From the NCBI RefSeq assembly GCF_000739735.1, contig NZ_BBJF01000003.1, positions 496,001-560,000 on the forward strand: a stretch of DNA of 64,000 nt, given 5' to 3'. The position numbers and the translations under genes are program-made. Shown here in pieces: positions 37,057-45,059 of this stretch (the stretch's first letter is position 1; the number at the start of each line of letters is the position of its first letter). The notes below the pieces were generated by a model. The model saw nothing but the letters and a program-made list of their open reading frames with translations. It ran no database searches and had not been told where the DNA came from. Source of the DNA: Paraburkholderia ginsengisoli NBRC 100965. Its GTDB lineage: Bacteria > Pseudomonadota > Gammaproteobacteria > Burkholderiales > Burkholderiaceae.

Positions 37057-38088
37057 ATGCAACATTTCGCGTCCGATAACTACGCCGGCATCTGTCCCGA
37101 AGCGCTCGACGCGCTGATCGCCGCCAACAACAGCGGCCACGAACCGGCCTACGGCGACGACTCCTGGACCAACCAGGTTTGCGATCGTCTGCGCGAGCTG
37201 TTCCAGACCGATTGTGAAGTTTTCTTCGTATTCAACGGCACCGCGGCTAATTCGCTCGCGCTTGCGTCGCTGTGCCAGTCGTATCACTCGGTGATCTGCC
37301 ACGAACTCGCGCACATTGAAACCGACGAATGCGGCGGCCCCGAGTTTTTCTCGGGCGGCTCGAAGCTGCTGACCGCGCCGGGCATCGGCGGCAAGCTCAC
37401 GCCGGATGCGATCGAAGCGGTCGTCACGCGCCGCGCCGATATCCACTATCCGAAGCCGAAGGTCGTCACGCTGACGCAATCGACGGAACTGGGCACCGTC
37501 TATAGCGTCGAGGAAGTGCGGGCGATCGCGGCGATCGCCAAACGCCGTCATCTGAAGGTGCATATGGACGGCGCGCGTTTCGCGAACGCGGTCGCGGCCC
37601 TCGACGTGCATCCGTCGGAGATTACGTGGCGCGCGGGCGTCGATGTGCTGTGCTTCGGCGGCACCAAGAACGGTCTGCCGGTCGGCGAGGCGGTGGTGTT
37701 TTTCGACCGCGCGCTTGCCGACGACTTCGCCTACCGTCTGAAGCAGGCGGGCCAACTAGCGTCGAAGATGCGCTTCATCTCCGCGCCGTGGCTCGGCCTG
37801 CTCGACAACGACGTCTGGCTGCGCAACGCGCGGCATGCGAATGCAATGGCGCAATTGCTGCAAACGCGGTTGCGGGAAATTCCCGGCGTGAGCATCATGT
37901 TCGAGCGCGAATCGAACGCGGTGTTCGCGCAACTGCCTGCGCAGGCCGCGAAAGCGATGCGCGCACGCGGCTGGAAGTTCTACGAGTTCATCGGCGCGGG
38001 CGGTTGCCGCTTGATGTGCGCGTGGGACACGCAGCCGGAAACGGTCGAGCGTTTCGCCGCTGAAGTGCGGGAGTTGTGCGCGGCGTGA
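37057..38088 (+). CDS. ltaE: Low-specificity L-threonine aldolase
   Basis: A cytoplasmic PLP enzyme of 343 residues that splits L-threonine or L-allo-threonine into glycine and acetaldehyde. It starts MQHFASDNYAGICPEALDAL. The PLP region shows FNGTAANSLAL, the cofactor-stacking HELAHIETDECG, VHMDGARFANAV and the Schiff-base lysine in LCFGGTKNGLPVGE. Monocistronic or loosely linked to the following NUDIX gene, 135 bases later. Confidence 0.93.
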   Translation: MQHFASDNYAGICPEALDALIAANNSGHEPAYGDDSWTNQVCDRLRELFQTDCEVFFVFNGTAANSLALASLCQSYHSVICHELAHIETDECGGPEFFSGGSKLLTAPGIGGKLTPDAIEAVVTRRADIHYPKPKVVTLTQSTELGTVYSVEEVRAIAAIAKRRHLKVHMDGARFANAVAALDVHPSEITWRAGVDVLCFGGTKNGLPVGEAVVFFDRALADDFAYRLKQAGQLASKMRFISAPWLGLLDNDVWLRNARHANAMAQLLQTRLREIPGVSIMFERESNAVFAQLPAQAAKAMRARGWKFYEFIGAGGCRLMCAWDTQPETVERFAAEVRELCAA

Positions 38089-38223
38089 GCGGAGGGTGTC
38101 GCGGCTTCATGGCCGGCTTCTGGGCAATGCCTAAAGTAGCCCAAAGCAGCGCACAAAACACCACCCAGAACAGCGCGCAAAACACCAGACACGAGACTAG
38201 ACAGAAGAGACACCCCTCACGCC

Positions 38224-38754
38224 ATGACCGAATACCGATTTTGTCCGCGCTGCGCCACCCCGTTGACCGAGCGCGCCGATCCCGAGCATGAAGGCGGACG
38301 CATCCGCCAGAGCTGTCCCGATACCGGGTGCGGCTATGTCCATTGGAACAATCCGCTGCCGGTGGTGGCGGCGATCGTCGAGTACGAGGGCAAGATTCTG
38401 CTTGCGCGCAATGCCGCGTGGGCCGAGGGCATGTTCGCGCTGATCACCGGCTTCCTCGAAAACGGCGAGACGCCGGAAGAGGGCATCGCTCGCGAGGTGT
38501 TTGAAGAGACTTCGTTGCGCGCGGAGACGGTCGAGTTGATCGGCGTGTATGAGTTCATCCGCAAGAACGAACTGATCATCGCGTATCACGTGAAGGCGTA
38601 TGGGACTATCGCGCTGTCGCCCGAACTGTTGGAGTACCGGCTCGTCGAGCCGGCGCACTTGCGGCCGTGGCGCGCGGGTACCGGTCAGGCGCTCGGCGAA
38701 TGGATGCGGCGGCGCGGTTTGCCGTTCGAGTTCGTCGAACGACCGGGGCAATAA
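38224..38754 (+). CDS. NUDIX hydrolase with N-terminal zinc ribbon
   Basis: A 176-residue protein. Four cysteines (C7, C10, C31, C36: FCPRC and SCPDTGCGY) form a zinc ribbon like that of NADH pyrophosphatase NudC. The NUDIX domain follows, with its box at GFLENGETPEEGIAREVFEETSL (excerpt; residues about 76-98). It likely hydrolyses a dinucleotide or nucleotide sugar. A 9-bp minisatellite lies just after its stop. Confidence 0.88.
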   Translation: MTEYRFCPRCATPLTERADPEHEGGRIRQSCPDTGCGYVHWNNPLPVVAAIVEYEGKILLARNAAWAEGMFALITGFLENGETPEEGIAREVFEETSLRAETVELIGVYEFIRKNELIIAYHVKAYGTIALSPELLEYRLVEPAHLRPWRAGTGQALGEWMRRRGLPFEFVERPGQ

Positions 38755-38835
38755 GCGCCGCGATCGATCACGCGGCGAAGCGTGCGATGAACCGTGCGCT
38801 GGACCGGATACCGAACCACGCAACCAACCTCGTAA

Positions 38836-38937
38836 GCAACCAGGCAACCAAGGGAACCAGGCAACCAAGGCAACCAAGGCAACCAGGCAACCAGGCAACC
38901 AGGCAACCAGGCAACCAGGCAACCAGGGCAACCACGT
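38836..38937. repeat. 9-bp minisatellite (GCAACCAGG)n
   Basis: About eleven tandem copies of GCAACCAGG, with variants GCAACCAAG and GGAACCAGG, in the 267-bp gap between the NUDIX and alcohol dehydrogenase genes. The unit is a multiple of three, so any frame reads through as QPGNQAT-type repeats. The most uniform block is 38881-38926. Copy number is likely to vary between strains by slippage. Confidence 0.9.
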
Positions 38938-39021
38938 AACCCGCACAGCAGACCGCGAGCAACAACCGCCCCGCTGCTCGCTACACCCTTCAATGAGTTC
39001 ACGTTCGGAGAGAAGCAACGC

Positions 39022-40197
39022 ATGGCTTACATCTACTACCTGACTCACATCCATCTGGGCTACGACGCGCTGGCACAACTGCCGTCCGAATGCGCGCGCA
39101 TCGGCATCAAGCGGCCGTTGATCATCAGCGACAAGGGCGTGGTGGCGGCAGGCATCGTCCAGCGCACGCTCGACGCGTTGCAGCTCGGCGACGTGCCGCT
39201 CTTCGACGACACCCCGTCGAACCCGACCGAAGCGATGGTGCTGGCCGCCGCGCAGCGTTATCGGGAGGAAGCCTGCGACGGTCTGATCGCGGTGGGCGGC
39301 GGTTCGTCGATCGATCTGGCGAAGGGCGTCGCCATCATGGCCACCCATACGCCGGAAGGCGTGCCCTTCGGCACGCTCGGCGCGCTGACCCAGTACGCGA
39401 CCATCGAAGGCGGCAGCGCCAGGATCACCGACGCGGTCGCGCCGCTGATCGCGGTGCCTACCACCGCCGGTACGGGCAGCGAAGTCGCGCGCGGCGCAAT
39501 CGTGATCCTGGACGATGGCCGCAAGCTGGGCTTTCACTCGTGGCATCTGTTGCCGAAGTCGGCGATCTGCGACCCCGGTCTCACGCTCGGTCTGCCGCCG
39601 GGCCTGACCGCGGCGACCGGCATGGACGCGATCGCGCACTGCATCGAAACCTTTCTCGCGCCGGCCTTCAATCCGCCCGCCGACGGCATCGCGCTCGACG
39701 GACTGGAGCGCGCGTGGGCCAGCATCGAGCGCGCGACCGCCGACGGCAGCGATCGCGACGCGCGCCTGAACATGATGAGCGCGTCGATGCAAGGCGCGAT
39801 GGCGTTCCAGAAAGGACTCGGCTGCGTGCACTCCCTGTCGCATCCGCTGGGCGGCCTGAAGGTGAATGGCCGCACGTCGCTGCATCACGGCACGCTGAAC
39901 GCGGTGGTGCTGCCCGCGGTGCTGCGTTTCAACGAGAGCGCGGCCAGTGTGATCGCCGAGCGCCGCTATGCACGCATGCGCCGCGCGATGAACCTGCCGG
40001 AGCATGCGGATCTCGCGCAGGCGCTGTTCGATATGACGGCGCGGCTCGGTCTGCCGACGGGTCTGAAGCAGATGGGCGTGGACACCGGCATGTTCGACAA
40101 GGTGGTGCAGGGCGCGCTCGCGGATCACTGCCATCGCACGAACCCGCGCGAAGCCAGCGCCGACGACTACTATCGCATGCTGACCGAGTCGCTCTGA
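39022..40197 (+). CDS. Iron-containing alcohol dehydrogenase
   Basis: A group III alcohol dehydrogenase of 391 residues that interconverts an alcohol and aldehyde with NAD(P). The dinucleotide site has AVGGGSSIDLAKGVA. VPTTAGTGSEVA is conserved. Iron ligands are expected at the Asp and His in TGMDAIAHCIE, and the His residues in GCVHSLSHPLGG and HHGTLNAV. GGAGAG precedes ATG 39022. The downstream thioesterase (57 bases later) may be cotranscribed. Substrate not shown. Confidence 0.92.
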   Translation: MAYIYYLTHIHLGYDALAQLPSECARIGIKRPLIISDKGVVAAGIVQRTLDALQLGDVPLFDDTPSNPTEAMVLAAAQRYREEACDGLIAVGGGSSIDLAKGVAIMATHTPEGVPFGTLGALTQYATIEGGSARITDAVAPLIAVPTTAGTGSEVARGAIVILDDGRKLGFHSWHLLPKSAICDPGLTLGLPPGLTAATGMDAIAHCIETFLAPAFNPPADGIALDGLERAWASIERATADGSDRDARLNMMSASMQGAMAFQKGLGCVHSLSHPLGGLKVNGRTSLHHGTLNAVVLPAVLRFNESAASVIAERRYARMRRAMNLPEHADLAQALFDMTARLGLPTGLKQMGVDTGMFDKVVQGALADHCHRTNPREASADDYYRMLTESL

Positions 40198-40254
40198 CGC
40201 GAGTCACGCAAGCGCGCAACCGCCCAATCGTCCAACGGCCACTCCCCACGTCCC

Positions 40255-40713
40255 ATGAAGAAACCCGTACCCGCCGCTCGCGCGGCCTACTCGCACTTCC
40301 TGCCGATCACCACCCGCTGGATGGACAACGACGTCTACGGTCACGTGAACAACGTCGTCTACTACAGCTACTTCGACACCGTGGTGAACGAGTATCTGAT
40401 TCGTGCGGGCGTGCTCGGTATCGAGCATGGCGCGACGATCGGGCTGGTGGTCGAAACGTATTGCAGCTACTTCGCGCCGCTGGTGTTTCCCGAGCGCATC
40501 GAGGCGGGCTTGCGGGTGACGCGCATGGGCACGTCGAGCGTGCGCTACGAAGTGGGGCTCTTCAAGGAGGGTGACGATCAGCCCGCCGCGCAGGGACATT
40601 TCGTGCACGTGTACGTGGATCGCGTCACGCGCCGTCCAGTGAGTCTGCCCGCCGCTCTGCGCACGGCGCTCGAACCGCTTCTCGTCGCCGCGCACGCCGA
40701 TCAGTTGGAATAG
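40255..40713 (+). CDS. Hotdog-fold acyl-CoA thioesterase (YbgC/FadM type)
   Basis: A 152-residue 4-hydroxybenzoyl-CoA thioesterase-family enzyme. The signature TTRWMDNDVYGHVNNVVYYS (residues about 18-37) holds the catalytic Asp and the HVNN helix start. It hydrolyses acyl-CoA to free acid and CoA; chain preference unknown. Its stop lies only four bases before the start of the permease gene, so it probably heads the transporter operon. Confidence 0.9.
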   Translation: MKKPVPAARAAYSHFLPITTRWMDNDVYGHVNNVVYYSYFDTVVNEYLIRAGVLGIEHGATIGLVVETYCSYFAPLVFPERIEAGLRVTRMGTSSVRYEVGLFKEGDDQPAAQGHFVHVYVDRVTRRPVSLPAALRTALEPLLVAAHADQLE

Positions 40714-40717
40714 GCGC

Positions 40718-41656
40718 GTGCAGTCGTTCGTCATCAACCTGCTCAACGGCGTCAGTTACGGCCTGCTGCTGTTCATGCTGTCGGCCGGGCTGACGCTGAT
40801 CTTCAGCATGCTCGGCGTGCTGAACTTCGCGCATGCGAGTTTCTACATGCTCGGCGCGTACGTCGGTTTCTCGGTGGCGGCGCGCGGCGGATTCTGGAGC
40901 GCGCTGGTGATCGCGCCGCTCGTGGTCGGTCTGATCGGCGCGGCGCTGGAGCGCTGGCTATTGCGACGCGTGCGCGTGCACGGCCACCTGCCGGAGTTGC
41001 TGCTGACGTTCGGCGCTGCGTATCTGCTCGGCGAACTGGTCAAGCTCGGCTGGGGTTTGAACCCGCTTGCCGCGACGGTGCCGCCGCTGCTCGACGGACC
41101 GCTTTTCACCGTCTACGGCGCCGCGTTCGCGCGCTACCGGGCGTTCATGATGGCGGTGTCGCTGGCGATGCTCGCGGCGTTGTACGCGGTGTTGCGCGTG
41201 TCGAAGGCGGGGTTGATCGTGCGCGCCGCGCTCACGCACGCGAGCGCCGTCGAGGCGCTCGGCCACAACGTGCCGCGCGTGTTCACCGGCGTGTTCGCCG
41301 CCGGCACCGCGCTTGCCGCGCTGGCCGGCGTGATCGGCGCGCCGCTCTTCGTGATCGAACCGGCGATGGCGGAGTCGCTCGGCTCGATCGTGTTCGTGGT
41401 GGTCGTGATCGGCGGGCTCGGCTCGCTGAGCGGGGCGCTGGCGGCGTCGCTGCTGGTCGGCTGCGTGCAGACGCTGGCGGTGGCGAGCAACGTGTCGCTC
41501 GGCGATGCGCTGTCGATCATCGGCGCGGCGGCGCCGGTCGAGTGGGACGCGCTGACGCTCGCGCAAGTCGCGCCGCTGATTCCTTATCTGCTGCTCGTCG
41601 CGATGCTGGCGCTGCGTCCGCGCGGGCTGTTCGGACGGCATGACGATCATGCGTAA
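40718..41656 (+). CDS. livH: Branched-chain amino-acid type ABC permease (LivH)
   Basis: Inner-membrane permease of 312 residues. It starts MQSFVINLLNGVSYGLLLFM and shows SMLGVLNFAHASFYMLGAY, the LivH hallmark, and VFVVVVIGGLGSLSGAL near the end. The start is GTG 40718. It overlaps the next permease gene by 17 bases. Together with the next three genes it forms a HAAT-type importer; the substrate may be a branched-chain amino acid, amide, urea or aromatic acid. No binding protein gene is nearby. Confidence 0.9.
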   Translation: MQSFVINLLNGVSYGLLLFMLSAGLTLIFSMLGVLNFAHASFYMLGAYVGFSVAARGGFWSALVIAPLVVGLIGAALERWLLRRVRVHGHLPELLLTFGAAYLLGELVKLGWGLNPLAATVPPLLDGPLFTVYGAAFARYRAFMMAVSLAMLAALYAVLRVSKAGLIVRAALTHASAVEALGHNVPRVFTGVFAAGTALAALAGVIGAPLFVIEPAMAESLGSIVFVVVVIGGLGSLSGALAASLLVGCVQTLAVASNVSLGDALSIIGAAAPVEWDALTLAQVAPLIPYLLLVAMLALRPRGLFGRHDDHA

Positions 41657-43037
41657 GCGCGAGCGGGGATCTGGATCGTCCGCGGCGCCTGGGTCGTCGG
41701 CAGGGTCCGAGAGCGGTGCAACTGATGCCGCGAGTGCGATCAGCGCGACCACTGCAACCAACGCAACCAACGCAACGCGCTCCCGCTCGCTCTTGCGCAC
41801 CTGCGCGCCCTGGCTCGCGCTCGTCGCGTTCCTCGCGCTGCCGCCGTTCGTGTGGCCGCAAAGCTGGCTGCTCGCCTATCTCGCGCAGAGCGCGACGATG
41901 ATCGTGTTCGCGCTCTCGTACAACCTGCTGCTCGGCGAAACCGGGCTGTTGTCGTTCGGGCATGCCGCGTATGCGGGGCTCGGCGCGCTGGCCGCCGCCC
42001 AGGTGTTCAACCGGATCGGCGTGCCGCTCGCGCTGCTGCCGTTGATCGGCGGGCTCGGCGGCGCGCTGTGCGGTGTGCTGTTCGGTTTCGTCGCGACGCG
42101 GCGCGCCGGCACCGCGTTCGCGATGATCACGCTCGGCCTGGGCGAACTCGTGGTGGCGGCCGCGTGGGCGCTGCCCGACTGGTTCGGCGGCGAGGCGGGC
42201 GTGGCGATCGATCGCACGAACGGCGCATCGCCCGGCAGCGCCGGGGGCTGGACCTTCGGCCCCGCGCGCGAGGCCTACGCGTTGATCGCGCTGTGGTGTC
42301 TGCTGGCGAGCGCGGCGATGTTCGCGTTGTCGCGCACGCCGTTCATGCGGCTCGCGAACGCGGTGCGCGACAACCCGGCGCGGGCCGCCGCGATCGGCTG
42401 CTACCCGCGCCGCATCCGCTATGGCGTGGTGGTGCTGTCGGCGTTTTTCGCGGGCATCGCGGGGACCTTGGGACTGATCAATATCGAACTGGTGTCGACG
42501 GAAAGCGTCGGCATGATGCGCTCGGGCGCGGTGCTGATCGCCACGGTGATCGGCGGGACGGCGGCGTTTTTCGGGCCGGTCGCGGGGGCGCTGGTGCTGA
42601 CGTTTTTCAGCGTGGCCGTGGCGAGCGTCACGCGGGCTTGGCTGTTCTATCTGGGGCTGTTCTTCATCGTCGTGGTGGTGACGTCGCCGGATGGACTCGC
42701 GGGCTTTGTCGAGCGGCATGCATCGCGTCTCGCGGCGCAGGGCTGGCGCCGATGCCGCGCGGCGTATCTGTGGAGCGCGGCCGCGACGCTGCTAGGGAGC
42801 GCGGCGGTGGTGCTCGCGGTGCAGTGGGCCTATGCCGCGCAATTCGGCGCGGACGACGGCGCGGCTTTCGACGTCAACGGCACACCGTGGCCGCTGGCGC
42901 TTTCACCGCTCAGGCTCGGCGTCGCGATCATCACGCTGGCCGCGCTCGGCGCGCTCGCGATGCACTATGCGAAGCGCGCGCGAACGCGGCTCGCGCTTCG
43001 CGTGGGCGCGACGCCCACGGCAGGAGGCCAGCGATGA
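41640..43037 (+). CDS. livM: Branched-chain amino-acid type ABC permease (LivM), extended
   Basis: The second permease, 465 residues. The core (about 55-370) has LSYNLLLGETGLLSFGHAAY, GTAFAMITLGLGELV and GVVVLSAFFAGIAGTLGLIN (excerpts). Two extras are unusual. There is a polar, low-complexity N-terminal leader of about 50 residues, containing ATNATNAT encoded by GCAACCAAC repeats. There is also a C-terminal extension of about 90 residues with two more hydrophobic segments (LWSAAATLLGSAAVVLAVQW; LRLGVAIITLAALGALAM). Its start overlaps livH. Confidence 0.9.
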   Translation: MTIMRKRERGSGSSAAPGSSAGSESGATDAASAISATTATNATNATRSRSLLRTCAPWLALVAFLALPPFVWPQSWLLAYLAQSATMIVFALSYNLLLGETGLLSFGHAAYAGLGALAAAQVFNRIGVPLALLPLIGGLGGALCGVLFGFVATRRAGTAFAMITLGLGELVVAAAWALPDWFGGEAGVAIDRTNGASPGSAGGWTFGPAREAYALIALWCLLASAAMFALSRTPFMRLANAVRDNPARAAAIGCYPRRIRYGVVVLSAFFAGIAGTLGLINIELVSTESVGMMRSGAVLIATVIGGTAAFFGPVAGALVLTFFSVAVASVTRAWLFYLGLFFIVVVVTSPDGLAGFVERHASRLAAQGWRRCRAAYLWSAAATLLGSAAVVLAVQWAYAAQFGADDGAAFDVNGTPWPLALSPLRLGVAIITLAALGALAMHYAKRARTRLALRVGATPTAGGQR

Positions 43038-43101
43038 TCCCATCTCCCGCGCAGGCAATAGCCGTTCGCGCAATCTCGCGGCAACGGCCCGGAGCATCGT
43101 C

Positions 43102-43938
43102 ATGATCCCCGCACTGGCGCTCTACGGCATCCAGAAACGTTTCGGAACCACGCAGATTCTGCGCGGCGTCGATCTCGCGATCGAGCCCGGCGAACGTCAT
43201 GCGCTGATCGGCCCGAACGGCGCAGGCAAGTCGACGCTCTTCAATCTGATCGCGGGCGGCGCGCGGCCGAACGTCGGGCGCATCGACCTGTATGGCGCGG
43301 AGATCACGCGTCTCGCGCCGGCGGCGATCGCGCGTCGCGGGCTCGCGCGCAGCTTCCAGAGCACGAGCGTGTTCGCGCGCCTGACCGTGTTCGACAACTT
43401 GCGCTGCGCGGCGCTGCTGGCCGAGCGCGGCCGCCTGCGCTGGTGGCAGCGCTTCAGCGGCTCGCGCACGGTCGACGCGCACGCCGCCCGGGTGCTCGAC
43501 GCGGTCGGCCTGAACGCGCGCCGCGATGTGCCGGCCGGCACGCTCAGCTATGCCGAGCAGCGCGCGCTCGACCTCGGCATCGCGCTCGCGGGCGGAGCGC
43601 ATACATTGCTGCTCGACGAGCCGACCGCCGGCATGAACCGAGCGGAAGCGGCGCGCGCGATCGAACTGATTCGCGAGTCCACCGCCGGTCGCACACTGCT
43701 GATGGTCGAGCACGACATGGACGCGGTCTTCGCGCTGGCCGATCGCATTTCGGTGCTGGTGCAAGGGCGCGTCATCGCGAGCGGCACGCCGGCGGCGATT
43801 CGCGCGGATGCGGCGGTGCGCGCCGCGTATCTTGGCGAAGGATTCGGCGAGAACGCGGCCGAACGGAGCGGCGGAGGGTCGGGCAAAACGAGCGGCGAAA
43901 GACCCATTGACCGGCGCGGCACACGGGGCGGCGCATGA
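43102..43938 (+). CDS. livG: ABC transporter ATP-binding protein (LivG)
   Basis: A cytoplasmic ATPase of 278 residues. Walker A is GPNGAGKST, the signature motif is LSYAEQRALDLG, and Walker B is LLLDEPTAGM with the switch His in VEHDMDAVF. ATG 43102 has GGAG seven bases upstream. The last 30 residues are Gly/Arg/Ser-rich and beyond the usual end. Its stop overlaps the livF start (ATGA), indicating coupled translation. Confidence 0.92.
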   Translation: MIPALALYGIQKRFGTTQILRGVDLAIEPGERHALIGPNGAGKSTLFNLIAGGARPNVGRIDLYGAEITRLAPAAIARRGLARSFQSTSVFARLTVFDNLRCAALLAERGRLRWWQRFSGSRTVDAHAARVLDAVGLNARRDVPAGTLSYAEQRALDLGIALAGGAHTLLLDEPTAGMNRAEAARAIELIRESTAGRTLLMVEHDMDAVFALADRISVLVQGRVIASGTPAAIRADAAVRAAYLGEGFGENAAERSGGGSGKTSGERPIDRRGTRGGA

Positions 43939-44648
43939 ACGCGTTGCTGGAGATTCGCGCCCTGAACGCGTGGTATGGCGCGAGCCAGGCCTTGCATGGC
44001 GTCACGCTGCGCATCGAGCCGGGCGAAGTGCTGGCGCTGGTCGGACGCAACGGCTCCGGCCGCTCGACGCTCGCGCGCGCCCTCATGGGCCTCGTGCAGA
44101 GCGAAGGCGAACTGCGTTTCGCGGGCCGCTCGCTCGACGGTCTGCACACGTTCGAACGGGCGCGTCTCGGACTCGGTTATGTGCCCGAGCATCGCGACGT
44201 GTTTCCAACGCTGAGCGTTCACGAGAATCTGCAACTCGGCATCGCGCCGCATGCTCGCGGCCGCACGCCGCGCTTTACCTTCGACGACGCGTACGCGCTG
44301 TTTCCCGTGCTGGCCGAACGCAAGCGCACGCGCGCGGGCGCGTTGTCGGGCGGCGAGCAGCAGATGCTGACCCTCGCGCGCGCTTTGCTCGGCGATCCCG
44401 ATCTGCTGGTGATCGACGAACCGGGCGAGGGCCTCGCGAGTCTCGTGATGGAGCAGGTCGCCGGCTGTCTGCGGATGTTGCGCGAGCGTGGCGTCGCGAT
44501 GCTGCTGATCGAGCAGCGGCTGGTGATCGCGCGGGAGATTGCCGGTCGCGTTGCCGTGATGGGACATGGCGAGATCGTGTTCGACGGCGAACTGACGTCG
44601 TTTCTGAAGCGCACCGACGTGATGCAGGAGTGGCTTGGCATCGGTTGA
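43935..44648 (+). CDS. livF: ABC transporter ATP-binding protein (LivF)
   Basis: A 237-residue ATPase partner of LivG. Walker A is GRNGSGRSTL, with Arg in place of the usual Lys of GKST. The signature is LSGGEQQMLTLAR and Walker B is LLVIDEPGEGL. YVPEHRDVFPTLSVHENL is the LivF-type Q-loop region. The Lys-to-Arg change in Walker A is notable and could reduce ATP hydrolysis at this site. Last gene of the operon. Confidence 0.92.
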   Translation: MNALLEIRALNAWYGASQALHGVTLRIEPGEVLALVGRNGSGRSTLARALMGLVQSEGELRFAGRSLDGLHTFERARLGLGYVPEHRDVFPTLSVHENLQLGIAPHARGRTPRFTFDDAYALFPVLAERKRTRAGALSGGEQQMLTLARALLGDPDLLVIDEPGEGLASLVMEQVAGCLRMLRERGVAMLLIEQRLVIAREIAGRVAVMGHGEIVFDGELTSFLKRTDVMQEWLGIG

Positions 44649-45059
44649 GCGGGCGGCTTTCGCGGGGCGGCTTATTGCGTCGCCACGGGCCGGTTCGGGC
44701 CTGCTTCCTTTGGCGTTCGAATGACGTTCAAGCCGCTGCCGAATGTTTCGCGTGCCTGAATATCTCCGCGCGTGCAGCGCAGCGCGTATATCGCGGCGCG
44801 CGTGCCGTTTGAATCGTCCTTGGCCGCCTGCCAAACACGCCCGAGACACGCGGCTTTTCATCGATCCATCAGCAAAATTCAAACGCCTGCCCGTTTGGTG
44901 AACGCCCTCCAGAAATCTTGTCGGCAGCGCGCGGACAAATAAAGACAATCAGGTCAGAGGCGCGCAAGGGCGGCATCGTGTTTAAAGCCACCGTATGCGT
45001 GACGATCCCTGCCGTATCCGACGCGCGAAAGGCGCGTCGCGGCTTAAGGAGGAGACGTC
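44649..45059. other. 411-nt gap before the duplicated lipoprotein gene
   Basis: No supported gene. Near its right end, CGACGCGC (45019-45026) and GCGCGTCG (45032-45039) form a hairpin with loop GAAAG, just before the strong ribosome site of the next gene. It could be a leader structure or a weak terminator for the livF operon. Confidence 0.5.

Noticed and set aside
38836..38937. The tandem repeats as a CRISPR array
   Set aside because: Units are 9 bp and contiguous with no unique spacers; no cas genes are present.
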